Shown here: in pieces, positions 1 through 9,963 of the stretch | Position numbering within the stretch: position 1 is the stretch's first letter | How the letters are laid out: the number at the start of each line of letters is the position of its first letter | Program-made: the position numbers and the translations under genes | The notes under the pieces: model-generated | The model's database searches: none | Seen by the model: the letters and a program-made list of their open reading frames with translations, nothing else | What the model was told of the DNA's origin: nothing | NCBI GenBank assembly: GCA_005776735.1 | Contig: SXOM01000060.1 | Coordinates: 1-14,601 of the forward strand | DNA: 14,601 nucleotides | Reading direction: 5' to 3' | From: Pseudomonadota bacterium | GTDB lineage: Bacteria; Myxococcota_A; UBA796; SXON01

Positions 1-1225
1 CGCGCCGGCGCTTCACCTGGAGGTTCAGCGGCATCTCGCCGCGCTCGTCCAGGAAGATGGTGCCGCCGTCGGCCGCTTCGAAGCGGCCCACCTTGTCGGC
101 GACCGCGCCGGTGCACGCGCCCCGCTTGTAGCCGAACAGCTCGCTCTCCAAGAGCGGCTCGGGGATGGCCCCGCAGTTGATGCTGATGAACGGCTTGTTC
201 GCGCGGGCCGAGAGGCGGTGCAGCTCCTTGGCGACCAGCTCCTTGCCGGTGCCCGTCTCGCCGAGCACGAGCACGCTCAGGTCGGACGGGCCGACGCGCT
301 TGAGCATCCGGAAGACCTCCTTCATCGGGGGCGAGGAGCCGATGATGGCTCCCTGGCTCGTGTTGCGGAGCTGCTCGCGGAGGTTCTTGTTGGCCAGCAC
401 CAGCTCGTCCAGCCGCAGGGCCGCGTGGAGGATGACCGCCGCCTGGGAGGAGAAGACCTCGAGGAGCGCCAGGTCGGTCTGGGCGAAGAGGTTTCGGACG
501 TTGTCGTTGCCGAGGTACAGCACCCCGAGGAGCTCGTTGCGGTACGCCAGCGGCACGCACATCACGCTCGACAGCTTCAGCTCCATGACGCTGCGGGCGC
601 TGGCGAACTCGGCGTCGCGCATCGCGTCGCTCACGATGACCGACTTGCGCTCGCGGAGCACCCGCTCGACGATGCTGTCGCTCACGCGCGACAGGTCGAG
701 CGTCTCCTTGCCGACGTTCTGGCTCGCGGCGAGGTGGCGTTCGCCGTCGCGGAGCACGATCAGGAAGCCCTTCTCGGCGCCGGTCACCTCGAGCACACTC
801 TGCAAGAGCGCCGCGAACGTGCGCTCGAGGCTCGGTTCGGCCGAGATGGCCCGGCTGAACTCCACGAGCTTCTTGAGCTGGGCGACCTCGCCGAGCGGCG
901 CGTTCCCCGCGCCGGTGCGCGACTCGGTCTTGACCTCGCCCTCCATCAGCGTCACGAGGAACCGGCCGAAGCCGACCTCCTCGCCCACGCGGAGGTCGGT
1001 GCTGCGAGCGCGCTGGCCCTGGTAGATGAAGGTGCTCGAGCGGTCGATGACCGAGAGCGTGAAGTGGTTGCCCTTGCGCAAGAGGTTGGCGTGGGTGGGG
1101 GCCAACGCGGCGTCGTCGAGGACCACGTCGTTGCCCTCGGCGCGGCCGAGGAGCACCAGCGGCTTGCGCAGGGGCACGTCCTTGATCTCGTTGCTACGGG
1201 AGTCCTTGACGCGCAGAAAGGCCAT
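1..1225 (-). CDS. FHA-GAF-AAA+ sigma-54-dependent transcriptional activator (partial)
   Basis: The gene starts at ATG 1225 and runs off the left edge with 408 residues visible; the DNA-binding end lies outside. Residues 1-95 form an FHA phosphothreonine-binding domain (GR at 27-28, T44-H45, and the D61-T65 segment). Residues about 115-270 are GAF-like. An AAA+ sigma-54 interaction domain starts near 300, with Walker A GETGTGK at 322-328 and Walker B IFLDE with D393-E394. Such proteins hydrolyse ATP to open sigma-54 promoters. Two oddities are visible: the GAFTGA loop reads GACTGA (369-374), and after Walker B the sequence is DERGEMP then QVKRRR, where LL-type residues usually follow QVK. It starts 19 bases after the stop of the envelope protein gene and is probably the last or a late gene of the kinase operon. 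FHA binding to a phosphothreonine made by the operon's kinase is inference. Family assignment is secure; full activity is not. Confidence 0.93.
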   Translation of the reverse strand, partial: MAFLRVKDSRSNEIKDVPLRKPLVLLGRAEGNDVVLDDAALAPTHANLLRKGNHFTLSVIDRSSTFIYQGQRARSTDLRVGEEVGFGRFLVTLMEGEVKTESRTGAGNAPLGEVAQLKKLVEFSRAISAEPSLERTFAALLQSVLEVTGAEKGFLIVLRDGERHLAASQNVGKETLDLSRVSDSIVERVLRERKSVIVSDAMRDAEFASARSVMELKLSSVMCVPLAYRNELLGVLYLGNDNVRNLFAQTDLALLEVFSSQAAVILHAALRLDELVLANKNLREQLRNTSQGAIIGSSPPMKEVFRMLKRVGPSDLSVLVLGETGTGKELVAKELHRLSARANKPFISINCGAIPEPLLESELFGYKRGACTGAVADKVGRFEAADGGTIFLDERGEMPLNLQVKRRR

Positions 1226-1244
1226 CCGCGCCGCGTAACCCGGG

Positions 1245-2066
1245 TCAGAACGTCCCGTGCACCGCGACGCCCGTGGGGGTGAGGCCGACGCGGGTGCGGG
1301 GGGCCGCCCCCGCCGCGCTGCTCCATTGGCTGACCTCGACCAGCGGCGGCACCACGACGCTGATGTAGAACGCGGCGGCCGTGAGGTCGGTCGCGAGCTC
1401 GAGGCGGCTCCACGCCTCGACGTCGTCGCTCCCGCGCACCACGCCGTCGATCGCCTGGATCTCCTGGAACAAGACGAGGTTCACCACCAGGAGCGCCGAC
1501 TGCGTGCCAGCGACCGCCAGGCCTGCGCCGACCCGGCCGTCGGCGAAGTACGACACGCCGCCGGGCACCAGGGCCAGCCAGGGAAAGGGCCGCGGCTTCA
1601 CGACGAGCGGCGGGATCACCACGACGTCGAGCGGGCGCGGCGGCGGCCGCAGGCTGTCGACGTACCGCGCCACCTCCGCGGGGTGCTCGACGGGGTCCAT
1701 GACGTAGTCGGGCGCTTCGTCCAGAAGTGCGCGGAAGAACGGCTCCGCCGCGCTCGGGCCCTGCTCGGAGTACCAGATGTCGCCCAGGTAGGCGAGGGTG
1801 TCGCGCCGCACCGCTGCGGGCAGCGACGGGCCCATCGCGAGCAGCGCCTGGAGCTCCTGGCGTGCGGTCGCGACGTCGCCCTCGGTGTAGACCCGCAACG
1901 CGTCGGCGAGGCGCTGTTCGGGGGAGGGTGGCGCGGGCGGCGGCTCGCCCGGCGGTGGTGCCGGCTCCGGCGCGGTTTGGGCCCTCGCTGCCGCGACCAG
2001 GACCCCGAGCGCGAGAGGCAAGACCGACACCGCCCCGAAAGTACGCCGCGCCCGCCGCGGGGTCAA
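1245..2066 (-). CDS. Envelope protein with signal peptide, helical repeat-like region and hydrophobic C-terminal segments
   Basis: I chose the TTG at 2066 because it gives 273 residues with a proper signal peptide: an arginine-rich start (TPRRARR) and a hydrophobic core ending near ARAQ (residue 30). It also leaves only 13 bases after the upstream lipoprotein stop. A GTG at 2030 (261 residues) is the alternative, but its signal peptide would lack basic residues. A Pro-rich linker covers about 31-50. Residues 50-120 look like TPR-type helical hairpins (ALRVYTEGDVATARQEL, then a second pair). Near 163-205 is a PWLALVPGG motif followed by hydrophobic stretches, resembling the LPG-type motif of DUF5683 membrane proteins, with another hydrophobic stretch near 227-245. 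The specific function is not recognised. The operon position suggests an envelope structural or sensing role beside the kinase and lipoprotein. Confidence 0.75.
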   Translation of the reverse strand: MTPRRARRTFGAVSVLPLALGVLVAAARAQTAPEPAPPPGEPPPAPPSPEQRLADALRVYTEGDVATARQELQALLAMGPSLPAAVRRDTLAYLGDIWYSEQGPSAAEPFFRALLDEAPDYVMDPVEHPAEVARYVDSLRPPPRPLDVVVIPPLVVKPRPFPWLALVPGGVSYFADGRVGAGLAVAGTQSALLVVNLVLFQEIQAIDGVVRGSDDVEAWSRLELATDLTAAAFYISVVVPPLVEVSQWSSAAGAAPRTRVGLTPTGVAVHGTF

Positions 2067-2079
2067 CCGGTTCCGGAGC

Positions 2080-3708
2080 TCAGGGTGCGTCGGCGGTGTC
2101 GCCCGTGTCGGCGGTGTCGCCCGTGTCGGCGGTGTCGCCCGTGTCGCCGCCGGCCGTGTCGGAGACGTCGTCGCCGGTGTCGGTGGTGTCGTCCCCGGTG
2201 TCGGTGCCGTCGGCCTCGACCGGCAGGTCGACCCGGAGCGCATAGCGTCCCTCCGCGTCGGTGATGGTCCGGCCGAGGAGCCGGTCCAGGGCGTGATCGT
2301 AGACGTCGACGCGGGCATACGCGACCGGCGCGCCATCGAGCGCGGCGAGGCCCGACACGACCACCCCCGGGGCCAGATCGACGTCCTGGCGTGCGGTGTC
2401 GGCCGCCGCGCTCAGGTCGAGCTCCACGTAGGTGGTCGCGCCGCGCGTCGCGTCGGCCGGCACGGCCTGCAGGCGCAGGCCGGTGCGGGGCACCGCGAGC
2501 GCATAGCGCCCCGACGCGTCGGTCGAGGTGCTGAAGGTGGCACCGCTGGCGCCGAGGTCGGTCGCGGTGACGGTCGCGCCGGCGACCACGGCGCCGTCGG
2601 CGTCGGTGACCGCGCCGCGCAGCGTGGTCGGGGCCAACAACGTCTGGCGGCCCAGGTCGGCGTTTCCGGTGACCACGAGGTCGGTGATGCGCCACGGGGT
2701 GAGCGACTCGTCGTCGGCGCCCGGCCAGACTTCGAGGGTCCAGGTGCCGGGGAGCAGGTCGAGCACCACGTTGCCGGTGGAGTCGCCCTCTTTCTCGACG
2801 ACGAGCGTGCCGGTGGGGAGCGACTGCGAGGTGGCGCGCACGCCCGGGCCCTGCAGGCCGTGGCCTTCGGCGTCGAGCACCTCGATGCGCACCTCGGCGT
2901 GGGCGCGCCGGCCCGCGTCGACGTACACCTCGGCGCCGTCTTCGTTCTCGATGTAGAACTCCACCTCGACCGAGGGGAAGGGGAGCCCGTCCTCGTCGCG
3001 GCCGCCCTCGAGCACCACCGCGTAGTCGTAGCCGACCTCGGCGCGCGCCACGAACCAGCCCTCCGCGTCGGCGGTGAAGGTGGCGGTCCGTGCGTCGACG
3101 TCGGTGCGCCGGAGGTGAAGCGGCGCGCCCGCGATGCGGCGCCCGTCGGCGTCGGTGACCCGGCCGTAGACCGGCGCGCCCATCTCGACCACCTCGTCGA
3201 GGACCAGGCCGCCCTCGGGCACCGGCTCGTTGGCGAGGTACACCAGCGGGTTGGCGGTGGCGTCGTCGGGGATGAGCTGCAGGTTGTAGGGCTGGCCGCC
3301 CGGCGTGGTGAACGAGAACGCGCCCGTCGTGTCGGTGGCGGCGGCGCCGCCCTGTACGAGGCCGGTGCGGCCCGCACGCACGAGGCCGACGAACGGTCCC
3401 TCGTGGGACGCGGCGGTCGCAAACCCCTGCATCGACTCGGCGGTGAGCACCCCGGACACGGTGGTGGTGGCGTGCACCTGGTGCGCGACCTCGACGTCGG
3501 TGTAGCTGCCCGGCAGCAGGAGGAAGCTCTGCGGCAACAGGCCCAGCGCGTCGGCGGCCGGCGCGAGGTCGACGCGCAAGGTGCCGGGCTCGATCTCGTC
3601 GGTGGGGGCCTCGCCGTCGACCGACGTCTTGTCGGCGAGGTTGCCCGCCATGCAGCCGGCGAGCGGGAGCAGCGCGGCCCACAGCCCCGAGCGCAGCGCG
3701 GCCTTCAC
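2080..3708 (-). CDS. Lipoprotein with repeated carboxypeptidase-regulatory-like beta-sandwich domains and Asp/Thr/Gly tail
   Basis: The GTG start at 3708 is supported by a GGAGG ribosome site four bases upstream and by a 4-base overlap with the preceding gene. The 542-residue product begins with a lipoprotein signal peptide; the lipobox LAGC puts the modified cysteine at residue 19. Several beta-sandwich units follow, each with a G-x-V-x-D-A-D-G or T-D-A-x-G-x-Y signature typical of carboxypeptidase regulatory-like (CarboxypepD_reg) domains: about 82-150, 180-235, 270-330, 362-420 and 448-495. No enzymatic domain is visible. Residues 500-542 are a low-complexity tail of D, T, G and A encoded partly by an 18-base tandem repeat. 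It is probably anchored in the outer membrane and displayed on the surface or in the periplasm, with adhesive or structural use as inference. It could also be a sensory partner of the kinase. Confidence 0.85.
   Translation of the reverse strand: MKAALRSGLWAALLPLAGCMAGNLADKTSVDGEAPTDEIEPGTLRVDLAPAADALGLLPQSFLLLPGSYTDVEVAHQVHATTTVSGVLTAESMQGFATAASHEGPFVGLVRAGRTGLVQGGAAATDTTGAFSFTTPGGQPYNLQLIPDDATANPLVYLANEPVPEGGLVLDEVVEMGAPVYGRVTDADGRRIAGAPLHLRRTDVDARTATFTADAEGWFVARAEVGYDYAVVLEGGRDEDGLPFPSVEVEFYIENEDGAEVYVDAGRRAHAEVRIEVLDAEGHGLQGPGVRATSQSLPTGTLVVEKEGDSTGNVVLDLLPGTWTLEVWPGADDESLTPWRITDLVVTGNADLGRQTLLAPTTLRGAVTDADGAVVAGATVTATDLGASGATFSTSTDASGRYALAVPRTGLRLQAVPADATRGATTYVELDLSAAADTARQDVDLAPGVVVSGLAALDGAPVAYARVDVYDHALDRLLGRTITDAEGRYALRVDLPVEADGTDTGDDTTDTGDDVSDTAGGDTGDTADTGDTADTGDTADAP
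2089..2142. repeat. Tandem repeat, three perfect 18-base units
   Basis: Three identical consecutive units (2089-2106, 2107-2124, 2125-2142) lie inside the 3' end of the lipoprotein gene. On the minus strand each encodes a six-residue block of the T-G-D-T-A-D type. The unit length is a multiple of three, so copy number changes would lengthen or shorten the acidic tail without breaking the frame. Confidence 0.93.
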
Positions 3709-4177
3709 AGGACCTCCACGGGCCACGCCATCTCGACCGACGCACCCCCGGCGTCGCTGACCGTGACGCGGAGCTCCTCCCCGTCGAAGTCGGCTTCGTA
3801 GGGGATGACCACCGAGTCGAGCCACGAGACCAGGCCGTCCTCCGTCTCGTTGCGCTGCGGCACGTCCGGCAGGTGACGGCTCCCGATCTGCCAGGTGAAC
3901 AGCGGCATCTCGTCGGTGTCGTCGACCACGACCACCCAGGCGTCGCCCTCGGCGTCGAGGACGACCGTGTCGTCCTCCTGCCAAGCTTGCGACTTGATCT
4001 CGGGGGGCAGGTTCTCGTCGATGAGCGGCATGGGCCAGGTCACGAAGCAACCGGTGTTGCCCAGGATCAAGCAACCCGCGTGCCACACGGCGACGATCGA
4101 GGCGATACGCCGGGCTCTCCTGCCCGCAGGCTGGACGGGGCGGCCCGAGCGGGGCGGGGTTGTCGTGGCCGGCGCGC

Positions 4178-4181
<4 letters not shown>
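3705..4181 (-). CDS. Small exported protein of unknown function, possible Ig-like fold
   Basis: This 158-residue protein starts at ATG 4181, overlapping the kinase stop by four bases (ATGA), and its own stop overlaps the lipoprotein GTG by four bases (GTGA). Translation of the three genes is therefore probably coupled. The N-terminal 45 residues are Pro/Arg-rich (GRRARR) and then hydrophobic (about 28-45), ending near two cysteines (HAGC, NTGC). That suggests an export signal or membrane anchor, although neither cysteine sits in a canonical lipobox. The rest is acidic and beta-rich, with alternating segments such as AWVVVVDD and LFTWQIGS resembling extracellular Ig-like modules of myxobacterial surface proteins. 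I do not recognise a family. The context points to a cell-envelope partner of the kinase or lipoprotein. Confidence 0.75.
3713..3717 (-). promoter_or_regulatory. Ribosome binding site of the lipoprotein gene
   Basis: GGAGG on the minus strand, four bases before the GTG at 3708. It decides the start: this start gives a complete lipoprotein signal peptide and a 4-base overlap with the upstream stop. Confidence 0.75.
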
Positions 4182-6031
<1,850 letters not shown>

Positions 6032-6047
6032 CCCGCGCCCCCGCGCA

Positions 6048-6905
6048 CTATAGCTGGCCCACCTCGCGGCGGTCGTTGATCACGCCTTCGCCGCTGAGGT
6101 GGGAGAGGATGAGACCCGCCGTCTCTTCGACCGCGCGCCGCGTGACGTTGATCACCGGCCACTGGCGGTTGCGACGGAAGAGCTGCTCGGCGTACTCGAG
6201 CTCGGCGAGGATGTAGTCGAGGTCGCCGTAGCTGGAGCCGCTGTTGAGCCGCATCGTCTTGAGGCGTTGCCGACGGATGTGCTGGAGCGACTCGGGGTCG
6301 ATGGTGAGGGCGAAGACGCGCTTGGGATCGACCTCCCAGAGCTCCTTCGGCGGCTCGTGGTCGAGCACGATGGGCACGTTGGCCACCTTGTAGCCCTTGT
6401 ACGCCAAAAAGACCGACAGCGGCGTCTTGGAGGTGCGGGACACCCCGGTGAGCACGATGTCCGCGAGCGGGAGCATCCGCGGGTCCTTCCCGTCGTCGAG
6501 CTTCACGGTGAACTCCACCGCCTCGATACGCCGGAAGTACTCCGCGTCGGTGCGGTGCAACAGGCCCGGGAGCGACTGCGGCGTGTCGCCGAGCCACCCG
6601 CTGAGGCCGGTGATGAGGCTCCCGATGACGTCGACCTGGAGGATGCGGAAGGTCTTGGCGAGCTCATTGGCGAACGCCCGCTGCTCGGCGCTCACCAGCG
6701 AGGTGACCACGAACGCCCCCTGGAGCGCGGCCTGCTTGAGGATGCGCTCGAGCGTGTCGCGATCGTTGACGTTGGAGAAGACCTGGACCGGGTTCTTCGC
6801 CGCTTCGAACTGACGGAGCGCGGCGCGCGCGACCCGGGTCGCGGTGTCGCCGGTGGAGTCGCTCACCACAAAAATCGGCCGGCTGTGCGGGTCTTGCAGT
6901 TCCAC
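6048..6905 (-). CDS. ppsR: PEP synthase / pyruvate phosphate dikinase regulatory protein (DUF299 family)
   Basis: This family is a bifunctional ADP-dependent Ser/Thr kinase and Pi-dependent pyrophosphorylase. It inactivates and reactivates PEP synthase or pyruvate phosphate dikinase by phosphorylating a threonine beside the catalytic histidine. The 285-residue length matches the family. Diagnostic motifs are VVSDSTGDTA near the N-terminus (13-22) and the nucleotide-binding loop GVSRTSKTPLS (154-164), with the typical tail including NVTRRAVEETA. The start is GTG 6905; no strong ribosome site is visible. Its target enzyme is not in this window, so whether it acts on PpsA or PpdK cannot be decided. 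It is the first gene of the putative six-gene operon, 75 bases after the CoA-transferase stop and 16 bases before the kinase start. A metabolic regulator heading a surface signalling operon is unusual and may simply reflect shared transcription. Confidence 0.93.
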   Translation of the reverse strand: MELQDPHSRPIFVVSDSTGDTATRVARAALRQFEAAKNPVQVFSNVNDRDTLERILKQAALQGAFVVTSLVSAEQRAFANELAKTFRILQVDVIGSLITGLSGWLGDTPQSLPGLLHRTDAEYFRRIEAVEFTVKLDDGKDPRMLPLADIVLTGVSRTSKTPLSVFLAYKGYKVANVPIVLDHEPPKELWEVDPKRVFALTIDPESLQHIRRQRLKTMRLNSGSSYGDLDYILAELEYAEQLFRRNRQWPVINVTRRAVEETAGLILSHLSGEGVINDRREVGQL

Positions 6906-6980
6906 GCGGCAGGCTAACCGATCGGGGCCCGCGCCGAGCCCGGCTGGACGGCGGCCCTCCCTCCGCGCGGTCCGCTGCGA

Positions 6981-7958
6981 TCAGAAGCCGTCGTGTTCGC
7001 CGAGCCGGGGCACCGGACCGAGCACCCGGCCCGTCGGCGGGTGCACCAGCCCCGCCTCGCAGAACAGCCCCCGCGCCGCCACCTGCGGGTGCGACGCGAC
7101 CTCCTCGGGGGTCAAGACCGGGACCACGCAGGCGCCGGCGAGCTCCCCGAGCCACGCGTCGCGCGGGCGGGACGCGAAGAGCCGCACGAGCGCGTCGCGC
7201 CCGAGGTCGCCCCCGGTGGCGTGGGCGAGCACCGACGCGAACTGCGGTTCGAGCGCGGCGACGGTGACCCAGCCGCCGTCCGCGCAGCGGTACACGCCGT
7301 ACACCGGGGCCTCTCCGGTCAACAGCCCGTCGGCGGGGGCCCCCGCGGCGAGCGTGGCGAACTGGGTCTGTTGGAGGCCCACGAGCCCGTCGAGCATCGC
7401 GATGTCGAGCCAGCCGCCGCGCCCGGCGTGCACGGCGCCGAGCACCCGCAGCGCCGCGACGAGGCCGCCGGCCGCGAGGTCGCCCCACTGCAGGCGCGGC
7501 ACCCCGGGGGTGGCGGCGCCGAACATCCCCGCGAGCGCGAGGAAGCCGAGGTCGTGGCCGGGGAGCGAGGCCATCGGGCCGGTCTGCCCCCACCCGGTGA
7601 GCGAAGCGACCACCAGCCGCGGGAACCGCTCCACGAGCATCGCGGGGTCGAGCCCGAGCCGCGCCAGGACGCCGGGCCGGAAGCTCTCGATCAGCGCGTC
7701 GGCCTCGCCGCACAAGCGGAGCACGTGCGCGCGCCCCGCCTCGGTCCGCAGGTCGATCGCCACGCTGCGCTTGCCGCGGTTGAGCGCGGCGAACCACGCG
7801 CCGTGGGTCTCGCCGTCGAGCGTGAGGGTGGGCGGGACGTGGCGCAGGTAGTCGCCGCCGTGCGGGTCCTCGACCTTCAGAACGGTCGCGCCGAGCCCCT
7901 GCAGGCACAGCGTGGCAAACGGGCCCGGCAACAGGCGGCTCAGATCGAGGATGCGCAC
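6981..7958 (-). CDS. CaiB/BaiF (family III) CoA transferase or alpha-methylacyl-CoA racemase-like protein
   Basis: I chose GTG 7958, giving 325 residues that begin directly with the family N-terminus (RILDLSRLLPGPFATL). Longer reading into 8120 gives an Arg/Pro-rich stretch overlapping the divergent ygiQ gene and looks spurious. The hallmarks are LPGPFAT near residue 10, GATVLKVEDPHGGD (about 23-36), NRGKRSVAIDL (60-70), ESFRPGV (91-97) and PGHDLGFLALAG (133-144). H135, D160 (WGDLAAGG) and E237 (ALEPQF) fall where alpha-methylacyl-CoA racemases carry catalytic H, D and E residues, so a racemase is at least as likely as a CoA transferase. The protein is somewhat shorter than the usual 350-400 residues. 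The substrate cannot be read from the sequence. It is divergent from ygiQ and upstream of the ppsR-like gene, possibly co-transcribed with it. Confidence 0.88.
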   Translation of the reverse strand: MRILDLSRLLPGPFATLCLQGLGATVLKVEDPHGGDYLRHVPPTLTLDGETHGAWFAALNRGKRSVAIDLRTEAGRAHVLRLCGEADALIESFRPGVLARLGLDPAMLVERFPRLVVASLTGWGQTGPMASLPGHDLGFLALAGMFGAATPGVPRLQWGDLAAGGLVAALRVLGAVHAGRGGWLDIAMLDGLVGLQQTQFATLAAGAPADGLLTGEAPVYGVYRCADGGWVTVAALEPQFASVLAHATGGDLGRDALVRLFASRPRDAWLGELAGACVVPVLTPEEVASHPQVAARGLFCEAGLVHPPTGRVLGPVPRLGEHDGF

Positions 7959-8052
7959 ACCCGCTCGTATCGTGCGCGATGCGCGGCGTCGGTGGCCGCA
8001 CCCACGCGGACGGTCGCGGCGCATCGCCCCGATTGGATTACACCCGGGCCCG
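7959..8052. promoter_or_regulatory. Divergent intergenic region between CoA transferase and ygiQ
   Basis: This 94-base spacer separates two divergent gene starts, so it should hold promoters for both directions. I see no convincing -35/-10 pair or classical sigma-54 site. The least GC-rich stretch is just before the ygiQ ATG (GATTGGATTACA near 8032-8043), which may place that promoter very close to the start codon. Confidence 0.4.
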
Positions 8053-9963
8053 ATGCACCGACCGTTCCTGCCCATGACCCCCCAAGAGGCCGGCGGCGAG
8101 CTCGACGTCGTGCTCGTCACCGGCGACGCCTACGTCGACCACAACAGCTTCGGCGTGGCGCTGGTCGGACGTTGGCTCGAGGCCCACGGCTTCTCGGTGG
8201 GCGTGATCGCGCAGCCGGAGTGGGACAATCCGGAGGCGTATCGGGTACTTGGCCGTCCACGGTTGTTCTTCGGCGTGACGTCGGGCCAGATGGACTCGAT
8301 GGTGAACCACTACACCGCGTCGCGTCGGGTCCGGAACGACGACGCGTACAGCCCCGGCGGTGAGGCGGGCCGGCGCCCCGACCGCGCGTGCATCACGTAC
8401 GCGAACCGCGCGAAGCAGGCGTACGCCGGGGTTCCCGTGGTGCTCGGCGGGGTCGAGGCGAGCTTGCGTCGGTTCGCCCACTACGACTACTGGCAGGACC
8501 GCGTGCGGCGGTCCATCCTGCTCGACGCGAAGGCCGACCTGCTGGTGTACGGCATGGGCGAGTTGGCGATCGTCGAGATTGCCCGCCGGCTCGCCGCGGG
8601 CAAGGGGGTCGAGGGGTGCCGCGACGTCCCCGGCACGGCGTGGGCGCTGGGCATGAAGACCCCGCGCCCGGCGATGAAGGTGGTCGAAGCGCCGGGGTTC
8701 GAAGCGTGCCAGGCCGACCCGGTCGCGTTCAACAAGCTCACCGTGCTGATGTACCGGGAGTCCAACCCCGAGTGTGCCGAGGCGATCGTGCAGCCGCACG
8801 GGGACCGCGCGATCTGGTGCAACCCGCCGGCGCGCCTGCTGCGCACCGACGAGCTCGACCGCCTCTACGAGCTGCCGTTCGCCAACGCCGCACATCCCGC
8901 GTACCGGGCGCCGGTCCCCGCGTTCGAGAGCATCCGGGGGAGCATCACGGTCAACCGCGGGTGCAGCGGCGGGTGCAGCTTCTGCGCGTTGACCTTGCAC
9001 CAGGGGAAGGACGTGGTGAGCCGGAGCGCCGAGAGCGTGGTGCGCGAGGTGCGCGACCTCGCCGGTCGGCGCGGGTTCAACGGGGTCATCTCCGACCTCG
9101 GCGGCCCCACGGCGAACATGTTCCACATGCGGTGCACCTCGGCGGAGGCCAACGCGGTCTGTCGCCGGGTCTCGTGCCTGCACCCCACGCGGTGTCGGCA
9201 CTACGGCACCGATCATGGCCCGTTCGTGGACCTGTTGCGCCAGGTGCGCACGCTTCCCGGGGTCAAGCGTGTCTTCGTGAACTCGGGCCTGCGCTACGAC
9301 CTCGCGGCGCTCGACCCCGTCGTGGTCGAGGAGATCGCGACGCACCACGTGTCCGGCTCGCTCACCACCGCCCCGGAGCACGTGTCGCCCGCCGCGCTCC
9401 ACCACATGCGCAAGCCGGAGATCACCCACTTCAAGGACTTCATGGCGCGGTTCCGGGCCGCGTCGGAGAAGGCGGGCAAGAACCAGTTCATCGTGCCCTA
9501 CTTCCAGTGTGGCCACCCGGGCACCGGCCCGGCGGAGACCATCGAGCTCGCGCTCTACATGAAACGTGAGGGGCTACGTTGCCGACAGGTCCAGCTTTTC
9601 ATGCCGACACCGGGCACCATCGCGACCGCGATGTACCACACCGGCATCGACCCCTACTCCAAGGCGCCGATGGTCGTCGCCAAGGGGCACAAGGAGCGCG
9701 CCCGGCAGCGCGCGATGATGTTCTGGTGGAAGCGGGAGCAGTGGCCGGCGGTGCGGGAGGCGCTCTACGCGTGGAACCGCCCCGATCTCGTCGGCCACGG
9801 CCCCGAGTGCCTGGTCCCTCCCGGGGCGGTGCGCGGCGACTGGCAGCGCGGTGCGCGTCCCGACGTCGGGGTGGGCGCGATGGGGATGCAGGTGGAGCGG
9901 GCGTCGGCGGCGGAGGTCGACGAGGAGCGGTGGGAGGGTCTCGCGGGTTGTGCGAGCGGATGA
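8053..9963 (+). CDS. ygiQ: YgiQ-family (UPF0313) radical SAM protein
   Basis: The ATG at 8053 gives a 636-residue protein starting MHRPFLPMTPQEA, which matches the FLPMS-type entry of Escherichia coli YgiQ; an internal ATG at 8074 is possible. The family signature is very clear: LVTGDAYVDHNSFG (21-34), LFFGVTSGQMDSM (71-83), YSPGGEAGRRPDRA (99-112) and LGGVEASLRRFAHYDYW (131-147). The radical SAM cluster motif is CxxxCxxC with C304, C308 and C311, which would bind a [4Fe-4S] cluster. Additional cysteines at CRRVSCLHPTRCRHYG could bind a second cluster or metal. The biochemical reaction of YgiQ is not established. The 3' end overlaps the next gene (TGA inside ATGATG), so translation is probably coupled. 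The C-terminus is shorter than in E. coli. Confidence 0.95.
   Translation: MHRPFLPMTPQEAGGELDVVLVTGDAYVDHNSFGVALVGRWLEAHGFSVGVIAQPEWDNPEAYRVLGRPRLFFGVTSGQMDSMVNHYTASRRVRNDDAYSPGGEAGRRPDRACITYANRAKQAYAGVPVVLGGVEASLRRFAHYDYWQDRVRRSILLDAKADLLVYGMGELAIVEIARRLAAGKGVEGCRDVPGTAWALGMKTPRPAMKVVEAPGFEACQADPVAFNKLTVLMYRESNPECAEAIVQPHGDRAIWCNPPARLLRTDELDRLYELPFANAAHPAYRAPVPAFESIRGSITVNRGCSGGCSFCALTLHQGKDVVSRSAESVVREVRDLAGRRGFNGVISDLGGPTANMFHMRCTSAEANAVCRRVSCLHPTRCRHYGTDHGPFVDLLRQVRTLPGVKRVFVNSGLRYDLAALDPVVVEEIATHHVSGSLTTAPEHVSPAALHHMRKPEITHFKDFMARFRAASEKAGKNQFIVPYFQCGHPGTGPAETIELALYMKREGLRCRQVQLFMPTPGTIATAMYHTGIDPYSKAPMVVAKGHKERARQRAMMFWWKREQWPAVREALYAWNRPDLVGHGPECLVPPGAVRGDWQRGARPDVGVGAMGMQVERASAAEVDEERWEGLAGCASG

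Noticed and set aside
165..1282. Long plus-strand open frames antisense to the sigma-54 activator gene
   Set aside because: They are Arg/Ser/Ala-rich with no family motifs and mirror a clearly conserved gene on the other strand, as expected at this GC content.
2063..3745. 560-residue minus-strand frame overlapping the lipoprotein gene
   Set aside because: The translation is Arg/Gly/His-rich low complexity. The frame at 2080-3708 has a lipobox, domain repeats and a GGAGG site.
7912..8052. Upstream extension of ygiQ beyond ATG 8053
   Set aside because: The extra residues are Arg/Pro-rich, overlap the CoA-transferase start and do not match YgiQ N-termini.
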